Of a stretch of DNA of 64,000 nucleotides, positions 22,444 to 32,672 are shown piece by piece. The translations under genes and the position numbers were made by a program. Source of the stretch: Paucimonas sp. (GTDB lineage Bacteria > Pseudomonadota > Gammaproteobacteria > Pseudomonadales > Pseudomonadaceae); the NCBI GenBank assembly GCA_031253995.1, contig JAIRVG010000026.1:1-64000 (forward strand), in the 5' to 3' direction. The notes under the pieces were generated by a model. That model ran no database searches, was not told the DNA's origin, and saw nothing but the letters and a program-made list of their open reading frames with translations. Numbering within the stretch: position 1 is the first letter of the stretch; each line of letters opens with the position of its first letter.

Positions 22444-23985
22444 ATGACGCAAGCCAACAACGCCGTGTTCACCGATCTGAGCGTCGACGAGCTGGTAAAA
22501 GAAGCACTGAAACGCGGTGAAGGCGAGCTGGCCGACACTGGCGCGCTGGTCGTCAAAACCGGTCACCGTACCGGTCGTTCGCCGGTCGACCGTTTCATCG
22601 TCGAAGAGCCGAGCACCCAGGACGCCATCGCCTGGGGCCCGATCAACCGCAAGTTCCCCGCCGACAAGTTCGACGCCCTGTGGGCCCGTGTCGAGGCGTT
22701 CAACAACGACCAGGAACACTTCGTTTCCCACGTTCACGTAGGTGCCGCCGAAGAGCACTACCTGGCCGTCAAGATGACCACCCAGACCGCCTGGCAGAAC
22801 CTGTTCGGCCGTTGCCTGTTCATCAATCCGGCCCAGTACAACCCGGCTGGCCGCGAAGAGTGGCAAGTGCTGAACGTCGCCAACTTCGAGTGCGTGCCAG
22901 AGCGTGACGGCACCAACTCCGACGGCTGCGTCATTCTCAACTTCGCCCAGAAGAAAGTCCTGATCGCTGGCATGCGCTACGCCGGCGAAATGAAGAAAGC
23001 CATGTTCTCGGTGCAGAACTTCCTGCTGCCGGCCGCCGACGTGCTGCCGATGCACTGCGCTGCCAACATCGGCGAAGAAGGCGACGTGACCCTGTTCTTC
23101 GGTCTGTCCGGCACCGGCAAGACCACCCTGTCGGCCGACGAAAGCCGTTACCTGATCGGTGACGACGAGCACGGCTGGGGCGAAGGCGTCGTCTTCAACA
23201 TCGAAGGCGGCTGCTACGCCAAGTGCATCGACCTGTCCGAGAAGAACGAGCCGGTCATCTGGAAAGCCATCAAGCACGGCGCGGTCCTGGAAAACGTCGT
23301 CCTCGACGACGCCAAGCACGCCGACTACGCCGATGGCAGCCTGACCCAGAACAGCCGCGCCGCGTACCCGCTGGAGCACGTCGAGAAGCGTTCCGAGAAG
23401 AACCTGGGCGGCGAGCCGAACGCGGTCATCTTCCTGACCTGCGACCTGACCGGCGTTCTGCCGCCAGTGTCGATCCTGAACAACGAGCAGGCGGCCTACC
23501 ACTTCCTGTCCGGCTACACCGCGCTGGTCGGTTCCACTGAAATGGGTTCGGGCGGCGGCATCAAGTCGACCTTCTCCACCTGCTTCGGCGCACCGTTCTT
23601 CCCGCGTCCGGCTGGCGAGTACGCGGAACTGCTGATCAAGCGCATCAAGGGCTTCGGCTCCAAGGTCTACCTGGTCAACACCGGCTGGACCGGCGGTGGC
23701 TACGGCGTCGGCAAGCGCTTCAGCATCCCGACCACCCGTGCGGTGATCGCTGCGATCCAGAGCGGCGCGCTGATCGGTGCCGAGACCGAGCACCTGGACA
23801 TCATCAACCTGGACGTGCCAAAGGCCGTTCCGGGCGTCGATACCGTCCTGCTGAACCCGCGCAACACCTGGTCCGACCAGGCTGCCTACGACGAAGCAGC
23901 GAAAGGCCTGGCCTCGCTGTTCATCGAAAACTTCAAGAAGTTCGAAGTTTCCGACGCGATCAAGGCTGCCGGTCCTCAGCTGTAA
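22444..23985 (+). CDS. pckA: ATP-dependent phosphoenolpyruvate carboxykinase
   Basis: Gluconeogenic enzyme: oxaloacetate + ATP to PEP + CO2 + ADP. 513 residues, the size I recall for the Pseudomonas enzyme. P-loop GLSGTGKTT at 220-228, the substrate segment [20 protein letters not shown] near the N-terminus, and the metal-binding [12 protein letters not shown]. The ATG at 22444 ([11 protein letters not shown]) is preferred to 22432, which would add MGIL; GGGGA lies before it. A strong terminator follows. Confidence 0.97.
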   Translation: MTQANNAVFTDLSVDELVKEALKRGEGELADTGALVVKTGHRTGRSPVDRFIVEEPSTQDAIAWGPINRKFPADKFDALWARVEAFNNDQEHFVSHVHVGAAEEHYLAVKMTTQTAWQNLFGRCLFINPAQYNPAGREEWQVLNVANFECVPERDGTNSDGCVILNFAQKKVLIAGMRYAGEMKKAMFSVQNFLLPAADVLPMHCAANIGEEGDVTLFFGLSGTGKTTLSADESRYLIGDDEHGWGEGVVFNIEGGCYAKCIDLSEKNEPVIWKAIKHGAVLENVVLDDAKHADYADGSLTQNSRAAYPLEHVEKRSEKNLGGEPNAVIFLTCDLTGVLPPVSILNNEQAAYHFLSGYTALVGSTEMGSGGGIKSTFSTCFGAPFFPRPAGEYAELLIKRIKGFGSKVYLVNTGWTGGGYGVGKRFSIPTTRAVIAAIQSGALIGAETEHLDIINLDVPKAVPGVDTVLLNPRNTWSDQAAYDEAAKGLASLFIENFKKFEVSDAIKAAGPQL

Positions 23986-24004
23986 GCTGACAGGCGCTAT
24001 GCAG

Positions 24005-24037
24005 AAAGCCCCGGCTCGAAAGAGCCGGGGCTTTTTT
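24005..24037 (+). terminator. Terminator after pckA
   Basis: Stem AAAGCCCCGGCTC/GAGCCGGGGCTTT with a 4-base loop and six T. Perfect pairing. Confidence 0.93.
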
Positions 24038-24044
24038 GTGGGCG

Positions 24045-24128
24045 CTAGGGCAACAGGTCTTTGACTGCGGTCACCAACGCCTCTGGGGTGAAAGGTTTGC
24101 AAAGAACCTTGTTGGCACCCCCGGCGCA
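24045..24128 (-). pseudogene. 3' remnant of a response-regulator receiver gene
   Basis: Reading the minus strand from about 24128 to the TAG at 24047-24045 gives AGGANKVLCKPFTPEALVTAV followed by KDLLP, an unmistakable receiver C-terminus with the conserved Lys-Pro. Nothing receiver-like precedes it; instead the next bases (24140-24158) match half of a REP (GGAGCGTGGCTTGCCGGG). The rest of the gene is gone. It lies directly downstream of the receiver gene at 24162-24527 and may derive from a duplicated or neighbouring receiver. Too short for gene finders. Confidence 0.8.
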
Positions 24129-24161
24129 TCCACACCAGCAGGAGCGTGGCTTGCCGGGTGT

Positions 24162-24527
24162 CTACTCGATCATTTCCATGACTTTCTCCACAAGTTCTTC
24201 TCGTGTGTACGGGTGTTTGAGGTAGCCTTGGAACCCCGCGGCCAGCAAGTCCTTCGACGCATTGGGATCGTGTGGCTGGCTGAGATACAAGGCTGGGATC
24301 GAGTTGAACTTCGGAAATGATCTGATCCTGGTGATGAATTCGAGACTTGTTTTCTCCTCGATATGAAGGTTGGTGATAATCAGGGCAATATCCTGTTTGT
24401 TCAGTATCCCCAACGCCTCATACATATCGTCCGTTTCCACGAAAGGAAGTAGTGCCGACCTCAGAGCACGCGTGATCAGATCGCGTATCACCAGCGAGTC
24501 TTCGACTACCAGAATCGATTGGTCCAT
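24162..24527 (-). CDS. Stand-alone receiver-domain protein lacking the phospho-acceptor Asp
   Basis: 121 residues covering one CheY-like receiver. The acidic pair Glu9-Asp10 (VVEDS) is present, but the usual acceptor Asp is Asn53 (ALIITNLHIEEK), the Thr/Ser position reads ALYLSQPHD, and the conserved Lys-Pro is KHPYT instead of KPF. It therefore may not be phosphorylated in the normal way. ATG 24527 has GGAGAA upstream; in-frame codons to 24560 are less likely. No kinase is adjacent, and codon usage is less GC-biased than in neighbours. Followed by the remnant of a second receiver. Confidence 0.78.
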   Translation of the reverse strand: MDQSILVVEDSLVIRDLITRALRSALLPFVETDDMYEALGILNKQDIALIITNLHIEEKTSLEFITRIRSFPKFNSIPALYLSQPHDPNASKDLLAAGFQGYLKHPYTREELVEKVMEMIE

Positions 24528-24681
24528 GAGCGTTTTCTCCAGAGTTTCCATCAATGGCAATCGGGTTCACCTCATTGGAGACCTGATGCCTTGAGGGCAC
24601 AACTGGCATTTTTATCTGGTAGCAAAATGCGATTAAGCTCCCCGCTCCCACAGAGCCCGCGCCATTTCAGGAAGAACACCG

Positions 24682-25107
24682 ATGTCCGAAAACCTGCAGA
24701 TCGAAGATTTCCCCCACGCCGAGTTCATCTCAACCCGCTGGCAGGACGCCGATATCAACGGCCAGATCTCCAGCGCCGCGGTGTATGGCTTCTTCGACAC
24801 CGCGATCCAGACCTACCTCGCCACCCACGGCGAAGTCGACCCGCAGGAAGGTGAAGTGGTGGGTTTCGTGGTCAGCTCTTCCTGCGACTTCTACGCCTCG
24901 GCGGGCTTCACCGACCTGTTGCAGGTGGGGATCCGGGTCGAGCGCTTCGCCGGCAGTACCGTGGAGTACCAGATGGCCCTGTTCGACCAGAGCGGCAAGG
25001 AACTCCATGCTCTGGGCCGGGTGGTGCAGGTGTTCATCGAGCGCCAGACCGGCAAGCCCGCGACCTTCCCCGCGACCCTGGAAACGGCCCTGCACGCACT
25101 GAGCTGA
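24682..25107 (+). CDS. 4-hydroxybenzoyl-CoA-thioesterase-family (hotdog) protein
   Basis: 141 residues, hotdog fold: TRWQDADINGQISSAAVYGFFDTAIQTYL carries the Asp expected at the 4HBT active site, and the GRVVQVFIERQTGKPATFP strand closes the domain. Likely an acyl-CoA thioesterase of unknown substrate. AGGAAGAACACCG precedes ATG 24682. Convergent with the LuxR regulator 12 bp away. Confidence 0.85.
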   Translation: MSENLQIEDFPHAEFISTRWQDADINGQISSAAVYGFFDTAIQTYLATHGEVDPQEGEVVGFVVSSSCDFYASAGFTDLLQVGIRVERFAGSTVEYQMALFDQSGKELHALGRVVQVFIERQTGKPATFPATLETALHALS

Positions 25108-25119
25108 AGCCCCGGCGGC

Positions 25120-25776
25120 TCAGTCGTTCAGCCGGATGATCCCTTCACGCACCGCAAACAGCACCAGCCCCGGCACATCGTGAATCTGCAGGCGATGCAT
25201 GATCTGCGAGCGGTGCGCCTCGACGGTCTTCACGCTCAGGCCCAGGCCGTCGGCGATGGAGCGGGTCGACTCGCCGCGGGCGATCAGGCGCAGGATCTCC
25301 ATCTGCCGCGCCGTCAGTTGCATCGCCGCACTGACCTGTGGACGCCGGCGGTTCTGCTTCACCGCCTGGCCGATCACCAGCGGCAGCACCGCCGACGACA
25401 GGTACTGGCCGCCGCCACGCAACGACTGCAGGGCCAGTTCCAGCTCCTGCACCGTGGCGCTCTTGAGCAGGAAGCCATGGGCGCCCTGCTGCAGGCAGTG
25501 CATGACGAACTCCAGCTCCGAGCGCGACGACAGCATCAGCACCGTGCAGGCCGGCACCCGCAGGTACAGCTCGCGCAGTAGCTCCTCGCCGGTCATGGTG
25601 CCCAGGGCGATATCCAGCAGGATGATGTCCGGTTTCAGCGTCTCGGCCAGCTCCACGGTGCTCATCGCATCGCCCGCCTCTCCGACCACGGCATAGTCTT
25701 GTTTTTGTTCGAGCAACGCTCGCAGTCCTGCACGGAACAGGGGCGAATCGTCGGCTATCAGTAATCGGCAAAGCAT
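25120..25776 (-). CDS. NarL/FixJ-type response regulator
   Basis: 218 residues: receiver with D9-D10, phospho-acceptor Asp55 (IILLDIALG), and a C-terminal LuxR helix-turn-helix (LTARQMEILRLIARGESTRSIADGLGLSVKTVEAHRSQIMHRL). No histidine kinase of the matching class is next to it; it lies 147 bp downstream of cheB on the same strand, so chemosensory CheA is a possible donor (speculative). Start uncertain: ATG 25776 (MLCRLLIADD) or ATG 25797, neither with a good ribosome site. Confidence 0.88.
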   Translation of the reverse strand: MLCRLLIADDSPLFRAGLRALLEQKQDYAVVGEAGDAMSTVELAETLKPDIILLDIALGTMTGEELLRELYLRVPACTVLMLSSRSELEFVMHCLQQGAHGFLLKSATVQELELALQSLRGGGQYLSSAVLPLVIGQAVKQNRRRPQVSAAMQLTARQMEILRLIARGESTRSIADGLGLSVKTVEAHRSQIMHRLQIHDVPGLVLFAVREGIIRLND

Positions 25777-25922
25777 AGGTTTGAGCCCGTGTCGCATAAG
25801 TTGGGATGAACGATCGTCGCTGCGCGGTGTTGCTCCATTACGGTGGGAAGGCCTGCATCCCGGGCACCGCTCAGCGGTGTCGCGAACAGGGCGTCGAAGG
25901 GGGTGGTCTGACCTGGAAATGC

Positions 25923-26990
25923 TCAGCCATTGCGAGCGCCGATGCAGAACTGGTTGATCAATGCCGGCAGGCGACTCAGCGGCTCGATGGTCTGGGCCGC
26001 GCCGAGGCGAATGGCTTCCTTGGGCATGCCGAACACCACGCAGCTGGCCTCGTCCTGGGCCACGGTGCTGGCACCCTGTTCGCGCATGGCCAGCAGGCCA
26101 CGGGCTCCGTCGTCACCCATGCCGGTCATGATGATGCCCAGGGCATTGCTGCCGGCATGGCGAGCGGCGGAACGGAACAGGACATCGACCGAGGGCTTGT
26201 GTCGGTTGACGGCGGGGCCGTCGAGGACTTCGACCAGGTAGTGCGCACCGCTGCGCTTGAGCTGCATGTGCAGACCACCGGGCGCCAGCAAGGCGAGCCC
26301 GGTGTGCACGCGATCCAGGTGCCTGGCTTCGCGCACTTCGATCTGGCACAGGCCGTTGAGACGGCGCGCGAAATCGGCGGTGAACTTCTCCGGCATGTGT
26401 TGAACGATGACCAGGCCAGGACAATCAGGCGGCAATTGCCGCAAGACGAACTCCAGCGCCTGGGTACCGCCGGTCGAGCAGCCAAGTGTAACGATTCGAT
26501 CAGTGGTTTGGCGCAGCGCCGGGACCGCCGGCAGGTCTTTTTTTTCTGCCGCGGGCAAGGCGTGGCGGGCGACGGGCCGGGTTTTCGCCGCATCCTGGAT
26601 GCAGCGCACCAGATCCCCGGCCATGCCCTCCAGGCTCTGCTTCAACCCCAGCTTGGCCTTGGTGAACACACCGACTGCACCGGCAGCCAGGGCTTCGACA
26701 TTGAGATCGTTGCCCGCCTCGGTGAGGGTCGAGCAGATGATGGTCGGCGTCGGCCGCTCGGCCATGATCTGGCGCAGGAAGGTCAGGCCGTCCATGCGCG
26801 GCATCTCGACGTCGAGCACCAGCACGTCGGGCCAGTCACGGCGCATCTTGTCGATGGCGTAGAGCGGGTCGGCGGCCATGCCCACCACCTGGATGCCGGG
26901 GTGGCTGCCCAGGTACTGGCCGAACACCTGGCGGACCAGGGCGGAGTCGTCGACGATGAACACGCGGATCGGAGTGGAACGCTCGATCAT
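25923..26990 (-). CDS. cheB: CheB, protein-glutamate methylesterase/glutaminase
   Basis: Demethylates chemoreceptors under control of its receiver domain. 355 residues: receiver with D14-D15 and Asp60 ([13 protein letters not shown]), a linker, and the catalytic domain with the Ser-His-Asp triad regions [25 protein letters not shown] and [15 protein letters not shown] overlaps the cheR stop (ATGA). Last gene of the chemosensory operon. Confidence 0.96.
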   Translation of the reverse strand: MIERSTPIRVFIVDDSALVRQVFGQYLGSHPGIQVVGMAADPLYAIDKMRRDWPDVLVLDVEMPRMDGLTFLRQIMAERPTPTIICSTLTEAGNDLNVEALAAGAVGVFTKAKLGLKQSLEGMAGDLVRCIQDAAKTRPVARHALPAAEKKDLPAVPALRQTTDRIVTLGCSTGGTQALEFVLRQLPPDCPGLVIVQHMPEKFTADFARRLNGLCQIEVREARHLDRVHTGLALLAPGGLHMQLKRSGAHYLVEVLDGPAVNRHKPSVDVLFRSAARHAGSNALGIIMTGMGDDGARGLLAMREQGASTVAQDEASCVVFGMPKEAIRLGAAQTIEPLSRLPALINQFCIGARNG

Positions 26991-27799
26991 AGGCGTTCGA
27001 ACACCGAGGGCCGCACCGGCCGCAAAGGCAGGTTGAAACCGTGGATGCTTTCGGCGTGGCCGATGAACAGCAGGCCACCCGGGCGCAGGCGCTCCACCAG
27101 GTTGCGCACGATGCGCTGCTTCTGTGCCGTGTCGAAGTAGATCAGCAGGTTGCGCAGGAAGATCACGTCGAACTGGCCGAGGCTTTCCGGCATCGGCTGG
27201 ATCACGTTGATTTCCTTCAGTTGCACCTTGTTGCGCAGCCAGCCCTGCACGCGCATGCGGCCGTGCATGTCCTCCACCCCGCACAGGCAATGGCGATGCA
27301 GCCAGCCCTCGGGGAAATAGCGCGCCTGGGCCATGTCGTAGATACCCAGTTCGGCGAGCTCCAGCATGCTCTGGCTGAGGTCGCTGGCGAGGATCGACCA
27401 CTCGTTGCCGCGGGCATGCTCGGCGGCGGTCATGGCCAGGCTGTAGGGCTCCTCCCCCGACGAACAGGCCGCGCTCCACAGGCGCAGCGGCCCGCCGCGC
27501 TTGCTCAGCCACTGGCCGAGGTATTCGAAGTGGGCGTACTCGCGGAAGAAGTAGGTTTCGTTGGTGGTCAGCAGGTCGACCACCAGGCGCCGCTCGCGGG
27601 CGTACTGCGGGTATGCCAGGCGATCGATGTAGTCGTCGTAGCTGTCCAGCTGGTGATGGCGCAGGCGCTTGAGCAGGCGCCCGGCCACCAGCGAGCGCTT
27701 GTTGCTCGACAGGTGGATGCCGGAGGCATCCTGCATCAGGCGCTGCAACTGGCGGAAATTCTGCTCGCCGAGGACGGGCAGAGACGGCATCGCGGACAT
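26987..27799 (-). CDS. cheR: CheR, chemoreceptor glutamate methyltransferase
   Basis: SAM-dependent methyltransferase, 270 residues, with an N-terminal helical CheR domain ([22 protein letters not shown]), NETYFFRE, and the SAM-binding [19 protein letters not shown] 27799 ([11 protein letters not shown]) chosen; the open frame upstream runs through cheW. Two bases separate it from the cheW stop. Confidence 0.95.
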   Translation of the reverse strand: MSAMPSLPVLGEQNFRQLQRLMQDASGIHLSSNKRSLVAGRLLKRLRHHQLDSYDDYIDRLAYPQYARERRLVVDLLTTNETYFFREYAHFEYLGQWLSKRGGPLRLWSAACSSGEEPYSLAMTAAEHARGNEWSILASDLSQSMLELAELGIYDMAQARYFPEGWLHRHCLCGVEDMHGRMRVQGWLRNKVQLKEINVIQPMPESLGQFDVIFLRNLLIYFDTAQKQRIVRNLVERLRPGGLLFIGHAESIHGFNLPLRPVRPSVFERL

Positions 27800-27801
27800 G
27801 T

Positions 27802-28305
27802 TCAGTGGACCTTTGCCGCCTGGCTGAGGTGACGGATATCGTCCAGCGACAGCACTTGCAGCATGTTGAGGATGATCAGGAATTCCTGGGCCTGCTGGGC
27901 CATGCCGGCGATGAAGTCGGAGCGGATTGCGGTACCGAAGGCCGGCGCCGGCATGATCTGCCGCGGGTCGATCTCCAGCACTTCGTCCACCTCGTCCACC
28001 ACCAGGCCGATGCGCTGCAGGCTGCCGTCCAGCGGCAGCTCGATGATCACGATGCAGGTGCGGTTGCCCGGCGCGGTCAGGCTCAGGCCGAAGCGTGCGG
28101 CCAGGTCGAGGACCGGCACCACGTTGCCACGCAGGTTGATCACGCCGTGGATGTACGCCGGCATCATCGGTACCCGGGTGACCTCGGCGTACTCGATGAT
28201 CTCGCGCACCAGTTCGATGGGCAGCGCATAGCCCGCCTCGCGCACGCGAAAGCTCAGGTGCTGGATGGCGTCGGCTTGCGCCTCGATTCGTTGCGACTGG
28301 CTCAT
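27802..28305 (-). CDS. cheW: CheW coupling protein
   Basis: 167 residues, single CheW domain: [53 protein letters not shown]. Links receptor tips to CheA. GAGGTG lies 3 bases before ATG 28305; a TTG five codons upstream is the only alternative. Overhangs the 3' end of the MCP gene by no more than a short gap. Confidence 0.93.
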   Translation of the reverse strand: MSQSQRIEAQADAIQHLSFRVREAGYALPIELVREIIEYAEVTRVPMMPAYIHGVINLRGNVVPVLDLAARFGLSLTAPGNRTCIVIIELPLDGSLQRIGLVVDEVDEVLEIDPRQIMPAPAFGTAIRSDFIAGMAQQAQEFLIILNMLQVLSLDDIRHLSQAAKVH

Positions 28306-28316
28306 GGGCACCTCGC

Positions 28317-29936
28317 TCAAGTGAAGCTGACGAACTGGCCTTCATCGATCAACGCCTTCGGCCCCGGGCGTACCGGTGCTGGCAGGCTGTCGCCGCGCGG
28401 ACTACGCACCACGGCACTGCCTTGTTCGAAGCGGAAATAGCCGATCAGTTCCTGAAGCTGGCTCGCCTGGGCGTTCATTTCCTCGGCGGTGGCCGCCAGT
28501 TCCTCGGAGGCCGAGGCGTTCTGCTGGGTGATCTGGTTCATCTGGCCCATGGCGATGTTGATCTGCCCGGCGGCGCTGCTCTGCTCCTGCGAGGCCGCAG
28601 TGATTTCCTGCACCAGGTCGGAGGTGCGCTGGATGTTCGGCACGATATCGCCTAGCAACTTGCCGGCGGACTCGGCCAGTTGCACGCTGCTGGAGGCCAC
28701 CTGGCCGATCTCCTGGGCCGCCACCTGGCTGCGCTCGGCGAGCTTGCGCACTTCGGCGGCGACCACCGCGAAGCCCTTGCCGTGGTCGCCGGCGCGGGCG
28801 GCCTCGATGGCGGCGTTGAGGGCCAGCAGGTTGGTCTGGTAGGCGATGTCATCGATGATGCCGATCTTGTCGGCGATCTGTTTCATCGCCAGCACGGTGT
28901 CACCCACGGCGCTGCCACCCTGTACCGCGTCGTTGGCGGCCTTGCCGGCGATACCGTCGGTGATCTTGGCGCTTTCGGTGTTCTGCGCGATGGAGGCGGA
29001 CATCTCTTCCACCGAGGCGCTGGTCTGCTCGACGCTGGCCGCCTGTTCGTTGGCCGCCTGGCTCAGCGACTGCGAGGTCGAGCTGACCTGCTCGGAAGCC
29101 GACGACAGCGCGTCGGCGGAGCTGCGCACGTCGCCGAGGATGCTGCGCAGGCGCTCGGTCATGTTCTGCATGGCACCGAGCAGACGACCGGTCTCGTCCT
29201 TGCGGTCGACCACCAGGTCCTGGCTCAGGTCGCCGGCGGCCATGCGGTCGGCAGCCGCCACGGCACCGGCCAGCGGCCGGGTGATGCTGCGGGTGACCAG
29301 CACGCCAACCAGCATGCCCAGCAGGGTCGCCACCACCACCAGGGTGATCATCTGCACGCGCGAGCTTTCCGCGATGGCGGTGATGTCGGCATTGGCTTCG
29401 CTGGCGCGGGCCTGCTTGCCGTCCGTGGCGATACCCAGCAGGCGATCCACTTCGTTGGCGGCAGCGGTGTTGCGTGGCATCAGCTCCATGGCGGCGGTCA
29501 TGCTCTGCAGTTCGCCGGACTGACGGTGGGTATCGAGCATCAGGTTGGCCGCCGCGATGTACTCCTTGAGCGGGCCCTCGATGGCTTCGATCTGGGCCTT
29601 GCCGTCCGCCGTGAGGAAGAACTGCCGGGAGTCGCTGACCAGCTCACGGGTCTTTTCCATGGCGGTGCGGGCCACAGCAGCCGATTCATCACGGTCGAGC
29701 ACGGTGCTGGCCATCATGCTGCGGCGTACCGCGCGGTTGGCCAGCAGCAGCTGGATATTGGCTTCCTGCAAGGTGGAGAGGCCCACCACGTCCATGTCGT
29801 ACATGCGGTCGGACAGGTCGTTGACCTGGGCGAGGTTGCGAATGCCGAGGAAGCCGATGATGGCGGTCAGTGCGACCACCAGCAGGAAGCCCAGGGTCAG
29901 GCGCACGCCTATCTTCATGTTGCTGATCATTTGCAT
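28317..29936 (-). CDS. Methyl-accepting chemotaxis protein
   Basis: 539 residues: TM1 about 10-30, a periplasmic four-helix-bundle (4HB_MCP-like) sensor about 35-190, TM2 about 192-215, HAMP ([24 protein letters not shown]), then the long coiled-coil signalling domain with the conserved tip [21 protein letters not shown] and [17 protein letters not shown]. It has no C-terminal CheR pentapeptide; it ends [11 protein letters not shown] 29936 lies inside the 3' end of cheA (10-bp overlap) with GGAG upstream. Ligand unknown. Confidence 0.94.
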   Translation of the reverse strand: MQMISNMKIGVRLTLGFLLVVALTAIIGFLGIRNLAQVNDLSDRMYDMDVVGLSTLQEANIQLLLANRAVRRSMMASTVLDRDESAAVARTAMEKTRELVSDSRQFFLTADGKAQIEAIEGPLKEYIAAANLMLDTHRQSGELQSMTAAMELMPRNTAAANEVDRLLGIATDGKQARASEANADITAIAESSRVQMITLVVVATLLGMLVGVLVTRSITRPLAGAVAAADRMAAGDLSQDLVVDRKDETGRLLGAMQNMTERLRSILGDVRSSADALSSASEQVSSTSQSLSQAANEQAASVEQTSASVEEMSASIAQNTESAKITDGIAGKAANDAVQGGSAVGDTVLAMKQIADKIGIIDDIAYQTNLLALNAAIEAARAGDHGKGFAVVAAEVRKLAERSQVAAQEIGQVASSSVQLAESAGKLLGDIVPNIQRTSDLVQEITAASQEQSSAAGQINIAMGQMNQITQQNASASEELAATAEEMNAQASQLQELIGYFRFEQGSAVVRSPRGDSLPAPVRPGPKALIDEGQFVSFT

Positions 29937-31963
29937 GGTGACTCTCCGGAAAGGCTGGGCATGCTGGGGATGGCGGCGAGGCGCGGTTCGCTCTCGGCAC
30001 GTTGCTGCAATTGACGGAACAGGCTGGGGATATCGAGGATCAGCGCCACCTGGCCGGAGCCGAGGATGGTCGAGCCGCTGATGCCCGAGAGGTGCTGGAA
30101 CATCTGCCCCAGCGGTTTGATCACGGTCTGCAGTTCGCCCAGCAACTGCTCGACGATCAGCCCGGCCTGCTGCCGGCCCTGGCTGACCACGACGATGTTG
30201 CGCCGGGCGCGGGGATCGCCGCGCAGGCCGAAGTGCCGGCCCAGGTCGACGCTGGGCAGCGGCTTGCCGCGCAGGTTCAGGTGGCCGCCGGCGTCGAGGG
30301 CGTCTGCACGCTCTTCCATGCACTCGGTGACCATGTCCAGCGGGATCACGAAGTGATCGCCGCCGACGCTGACCAGGAAGCCGTCGATGATCGCCAGGGT
30401 CAGCGGCAGGCGGACGCGGAAGGTGCAGCCCTGGCCCGGCTGCGAGTCGATCTCGATGATCCCGCGCAGCTCGTCGATGGCGCTGCGCACCACGTCCATG
30501 CCGACACCGCGGCCAGACAGGTTGGACACCGCCTCGGCAGTGGAGAAGCCGGCCTCGAAGATCAGCAGGTGGATGTCCTGGTCGCTCATCTGCGCATCGG
30601 CGTCGAGCATGCCGCGGGCGATGGCTTTTTCGCGGATGCGCGCGGTGTTCAGGCCGCGACCGTCATCGCTGACTTCGAGGACGATCATCCCCGAGTCATG
30701 GAAGGCGTTCAGGCGCAGGCTGCCTTGCGCCGGCTTGCCGGCGGCGCGGCGCTCGTCCGCCGGCTCGATGCCGTGGTCGATGGCGTTGCGCACCAGGTGC
30801 ACCAGCGGGTCGGCGATGCGGTCGATCAGGGTCTTGTCCAGCTCGGTGTCGCTGCCGGACAGGGTCAGCTGGATCTGCTTGCCCAGCGCCTGGCTGACAT
30901 CGCGCACCACGCGGTGGAAGCGGTTGAAGGTCTCGCCGATCTCCACCATGCGCAGCTTCAGGGCGCGCTCGCGGATCTGCTCGACATGCTGCTGCACCGC
31001 CTGGACGCTTTCGATGCACGCCGTGGAGCCGCTGCGCAGCGATTGCATGTGGGCCCCGGCGGTGCTGATCACCAGCTCGCCGACCAGGTTGATCAGCTCG
31101 TCGAGCTTGTGCGCGGCGACCTTGACCATGCTGCTGCCCTGGCTGTTGCGCGGCTCGTTGCTGACGGCGGGCGCGGCGGCTTGCGGGGTGGGCGCCAACG
31201 TTTGCGTTTCGCGGACTTCGAGGTCCGCCGGCGCGCTGCCCTCTTCCTCCCGCACTTGCAGGCGCAGGGTGCAGAAGTCTTCGGCCAGGGCGAAGACATC
31301 GAGCAGTTCCTCGCGGCTGGCGACGCTGCGCAGGGTCAGCTCGTAGCCCAGGTAGCAGGCCTCGGCGTCGAGGCCGTGAAGGTCCGGCACGGCCCAGTCC
31401 AGGGTCTGCAACGACTCGATGCGGCCCAGGCGGTCCAGGTAGCGCAGGAAGCTGCTGGGTTCGAAGCCGTTGCGCAGCAGCTCGGGGTCGAAGCGGATCG
31501 ACAGGAACCACTCCTTGATCTCGCCTGCCGCCTCGGCCATCACCGCGACGGCCTCGCCGCTGTCCGCCACGCTGCCGCCGAGGGCCAGCAGCAGTTCGCT
31601 CTGGCGCGGTGTGTGCGGGGCCAGGGTGCCGTGTTGCGGGTCGATGCTTTCGACCATGCCGTTGAGTTCGTCCATGCACTGCAGCATCAGCGACACCAGT
31701 GCCGGAGTCAGTTGGCGCTGGCCGTCGCGCACGCCCATCAGCTGGTTTTCCAGTTGGTGGGCCAGGGCCACCAGCGGGTCCAGGGAGAAGATCCCCGCCG
31801 AACCCTTGAGGGTGTGCACGGCGCGGAACAGCGCGTTGATCGCCTCGGCATCGTCGCTGACCTGTTCCAGGCGCAGCAGGTTGTCCTCGGCTTCCTTGAG
31901 CAGGTCGCGGGCCTCTTCGAGGAAGCCTTCCAGCAGTTGCGTCCACTGATCGCTATCGAACAT
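29927..31963 (-). CDS. cheA: CheA chemotaxis histidine kinase
   Basis: 678 residues: HPt domain with phospho-acceptor His50 ([10 protein letters not shown]), a degenerate middle region in place of a clear P2 domain, dimerisation P3 ([19 protein letters not shown]), HATPase ([35 protein letters not shown]) and a CheW-like P5. One HPt only, no receiver. Phosphorylates the CheY encoded two genes upstream. Confidence 0.96.
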   Translation of the reverse strand: MFDSDQWTQLLEGFLEEARDLLKEAEDNLLRLEQVSDDAEAINALFRAVHTLKGSAGIFSLDPLVALAHQLENQLMGVRDGQRQLTPALVSLMLQCMDELNGMVESIDPQHGTLAPHTPRQSELLLALGGSVADSGEAVAVMAEAAGEIKEWFLSIRFDPELLRNGFEPSSFLRYLDRLGRIESLQTLDWAVPDLHGLDAEACYLGYELTLRSVASREELLDVFALAEDFCTLRLQVREEEGSAPADLEVRETQTLAPTPQAAAPAVSNEPRNSQGSSMVKVAAHKLDELINLVGELVISTAGAHMQSLRSGSTACIESVQAVQQHVEQIRERALKLRMVEIGETFNRFHRVVRDVSQALGKQIQLTLSGSDTELDKTLIDRIADPLVHLVRNAIDHGIEPADERRAAGKPAQGSLRLNAFHDSGMIVLEVSDDGRGLNTARIREKAIARGMLDADAQMSDQDIHLLIFEAGFSTAEAVSNLSGRGVGMDVVRSAIDELRGIIEIDSQPGQGCTFRVRLPLTLAIIDGFLVSVGGDHFVIPLDMVTECMEERADALDAGGHLNLRGKPLPSVDLGRHFGLRGDPRARRNIVVVSQGRQQAGLIVEQLLGELQTVIKPLGQMFQHLSGISGSTILGSGQVALILDIPSLFRQLQQRAESEPRLAAIPSMPSLSGESPCK

Positions 31964-31966
31964 CGC

Positions 31967-32290
31967 TCATTCCTCGTCGGCGCCCGTGGCGCCGACCGGG
32001 TACAGGGATTCGAGGCGCAGCAGTTCCACCAGCGCGCGAGCCTGTTCGGACAGGTCGGTGACATGCGCGCCCTGCGCCAGGGTCTTTTGCAGCGACAGCA
32101 GCACTTGCACGCCGGCGCTGTCGAGTTCGTCGAGGCCAGCGAGGTCCAGGGCCCAGGGGCCAGGATCCTGCGCCAGCAAGGCGAGCAGGGCCTGGCGGGT
32201 GTCGCTGGCTTCGTAGATGGTCAGGTCGCCACGCACGTCCAGGCGCGCGGGCTGCGAATCGCTGGCGGGATGCAGCGTGACGGTGGCCAT
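31967..32290 (-). CDS. STAS-domain protein of the chemosensory operon
   Basis: 107 residues with the anti-sigma-antagonist-like STAS fold: LDVRGDLTIYEASDTRQALLALL and the phospho-site-like ALDLAGLDELDSAGVQVLL, where Ser of DSAG is the position phosphorylated in SpoIIAA. Genes of this kind recur between cheY and cheA in some accessory chemosensory clusters (for example Vibrio cluster III). Start ATG overlaps the cheY stop by one base. Role in the array is not established. Confidence 0.85.
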   Translation of the reverse strand: MATVTLHPASDSQPARLDVRGDLTIYEASDTRQALLALLAQDPGPWALDLAGLDELDSAGVQVLLSLQKTLAQGAHVTDLSEQARALVELLRLESLYPVGATGADEE

Positions 32291-32655
32291 CAGCCGATCA
32301 GCTTTTCGACCGCAGCCAGCAGCTGCTGCGGCTGGAACGGCTTGACGATCCAGGCCTTGGCGCCGGCGGCCTGGCCTTCGGCCTTCTTCGCCTGCTCGCT
32401 TTCGGTGGTGAGCATCATGATCGGAGTGAAGCGGTATTCGGGCTTGGCCTTCACCGCCTTGACCAGGCCGATGCCGTCGAGGTTGGGCATGTTCACGTCG
32501 CTGATGATCAGGTTGATCTTCTGCCCGGTGAGCTTGCTCAGCGCATCGCGGCCATCGCAGGCCTCGATGACCTGGTGACCGGTACCGTTGAGGCTGATTT
32601 TCACCAGTTGGCGCATGGAAGCGGAGTCGTCGACGATCAGGATGGTCTTGGCCAT
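32290..32655 (-). CDS. cheY: CheY response regulator
   Basis: 121 residues, single receiver: D9-D10, phospho-acceptor Asp53 (LIISDVNMPNLDG), Thr in MMLTTESE and Lys in IVKPF all intact. Output protein for the CheA two genes downstream. Whether it acts on flagella or another system is not visible. Confidence 0.94.
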   Translation of the reverse strand: MAKTILIVDDSASMRQLVKISLNGTGHQVIEACDGRDALSKLTGQKINLIISDVNMPNLDGIGLVKAVKAKPEYRFTPIMMLTTESEQAKKAEGQAAGAKAWIVKPFQPQQLLAAVEKLIG

Positions 32656-32672
32656 GTCAGGGCACTCGGCAG

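Noticed and set aside
30002..32578. 858-codon plus-strand open frame opposite cheA/STAS/cheY
   Set aside because: Runs across three real genes and their junctions; shadow of GC-biased third positions.
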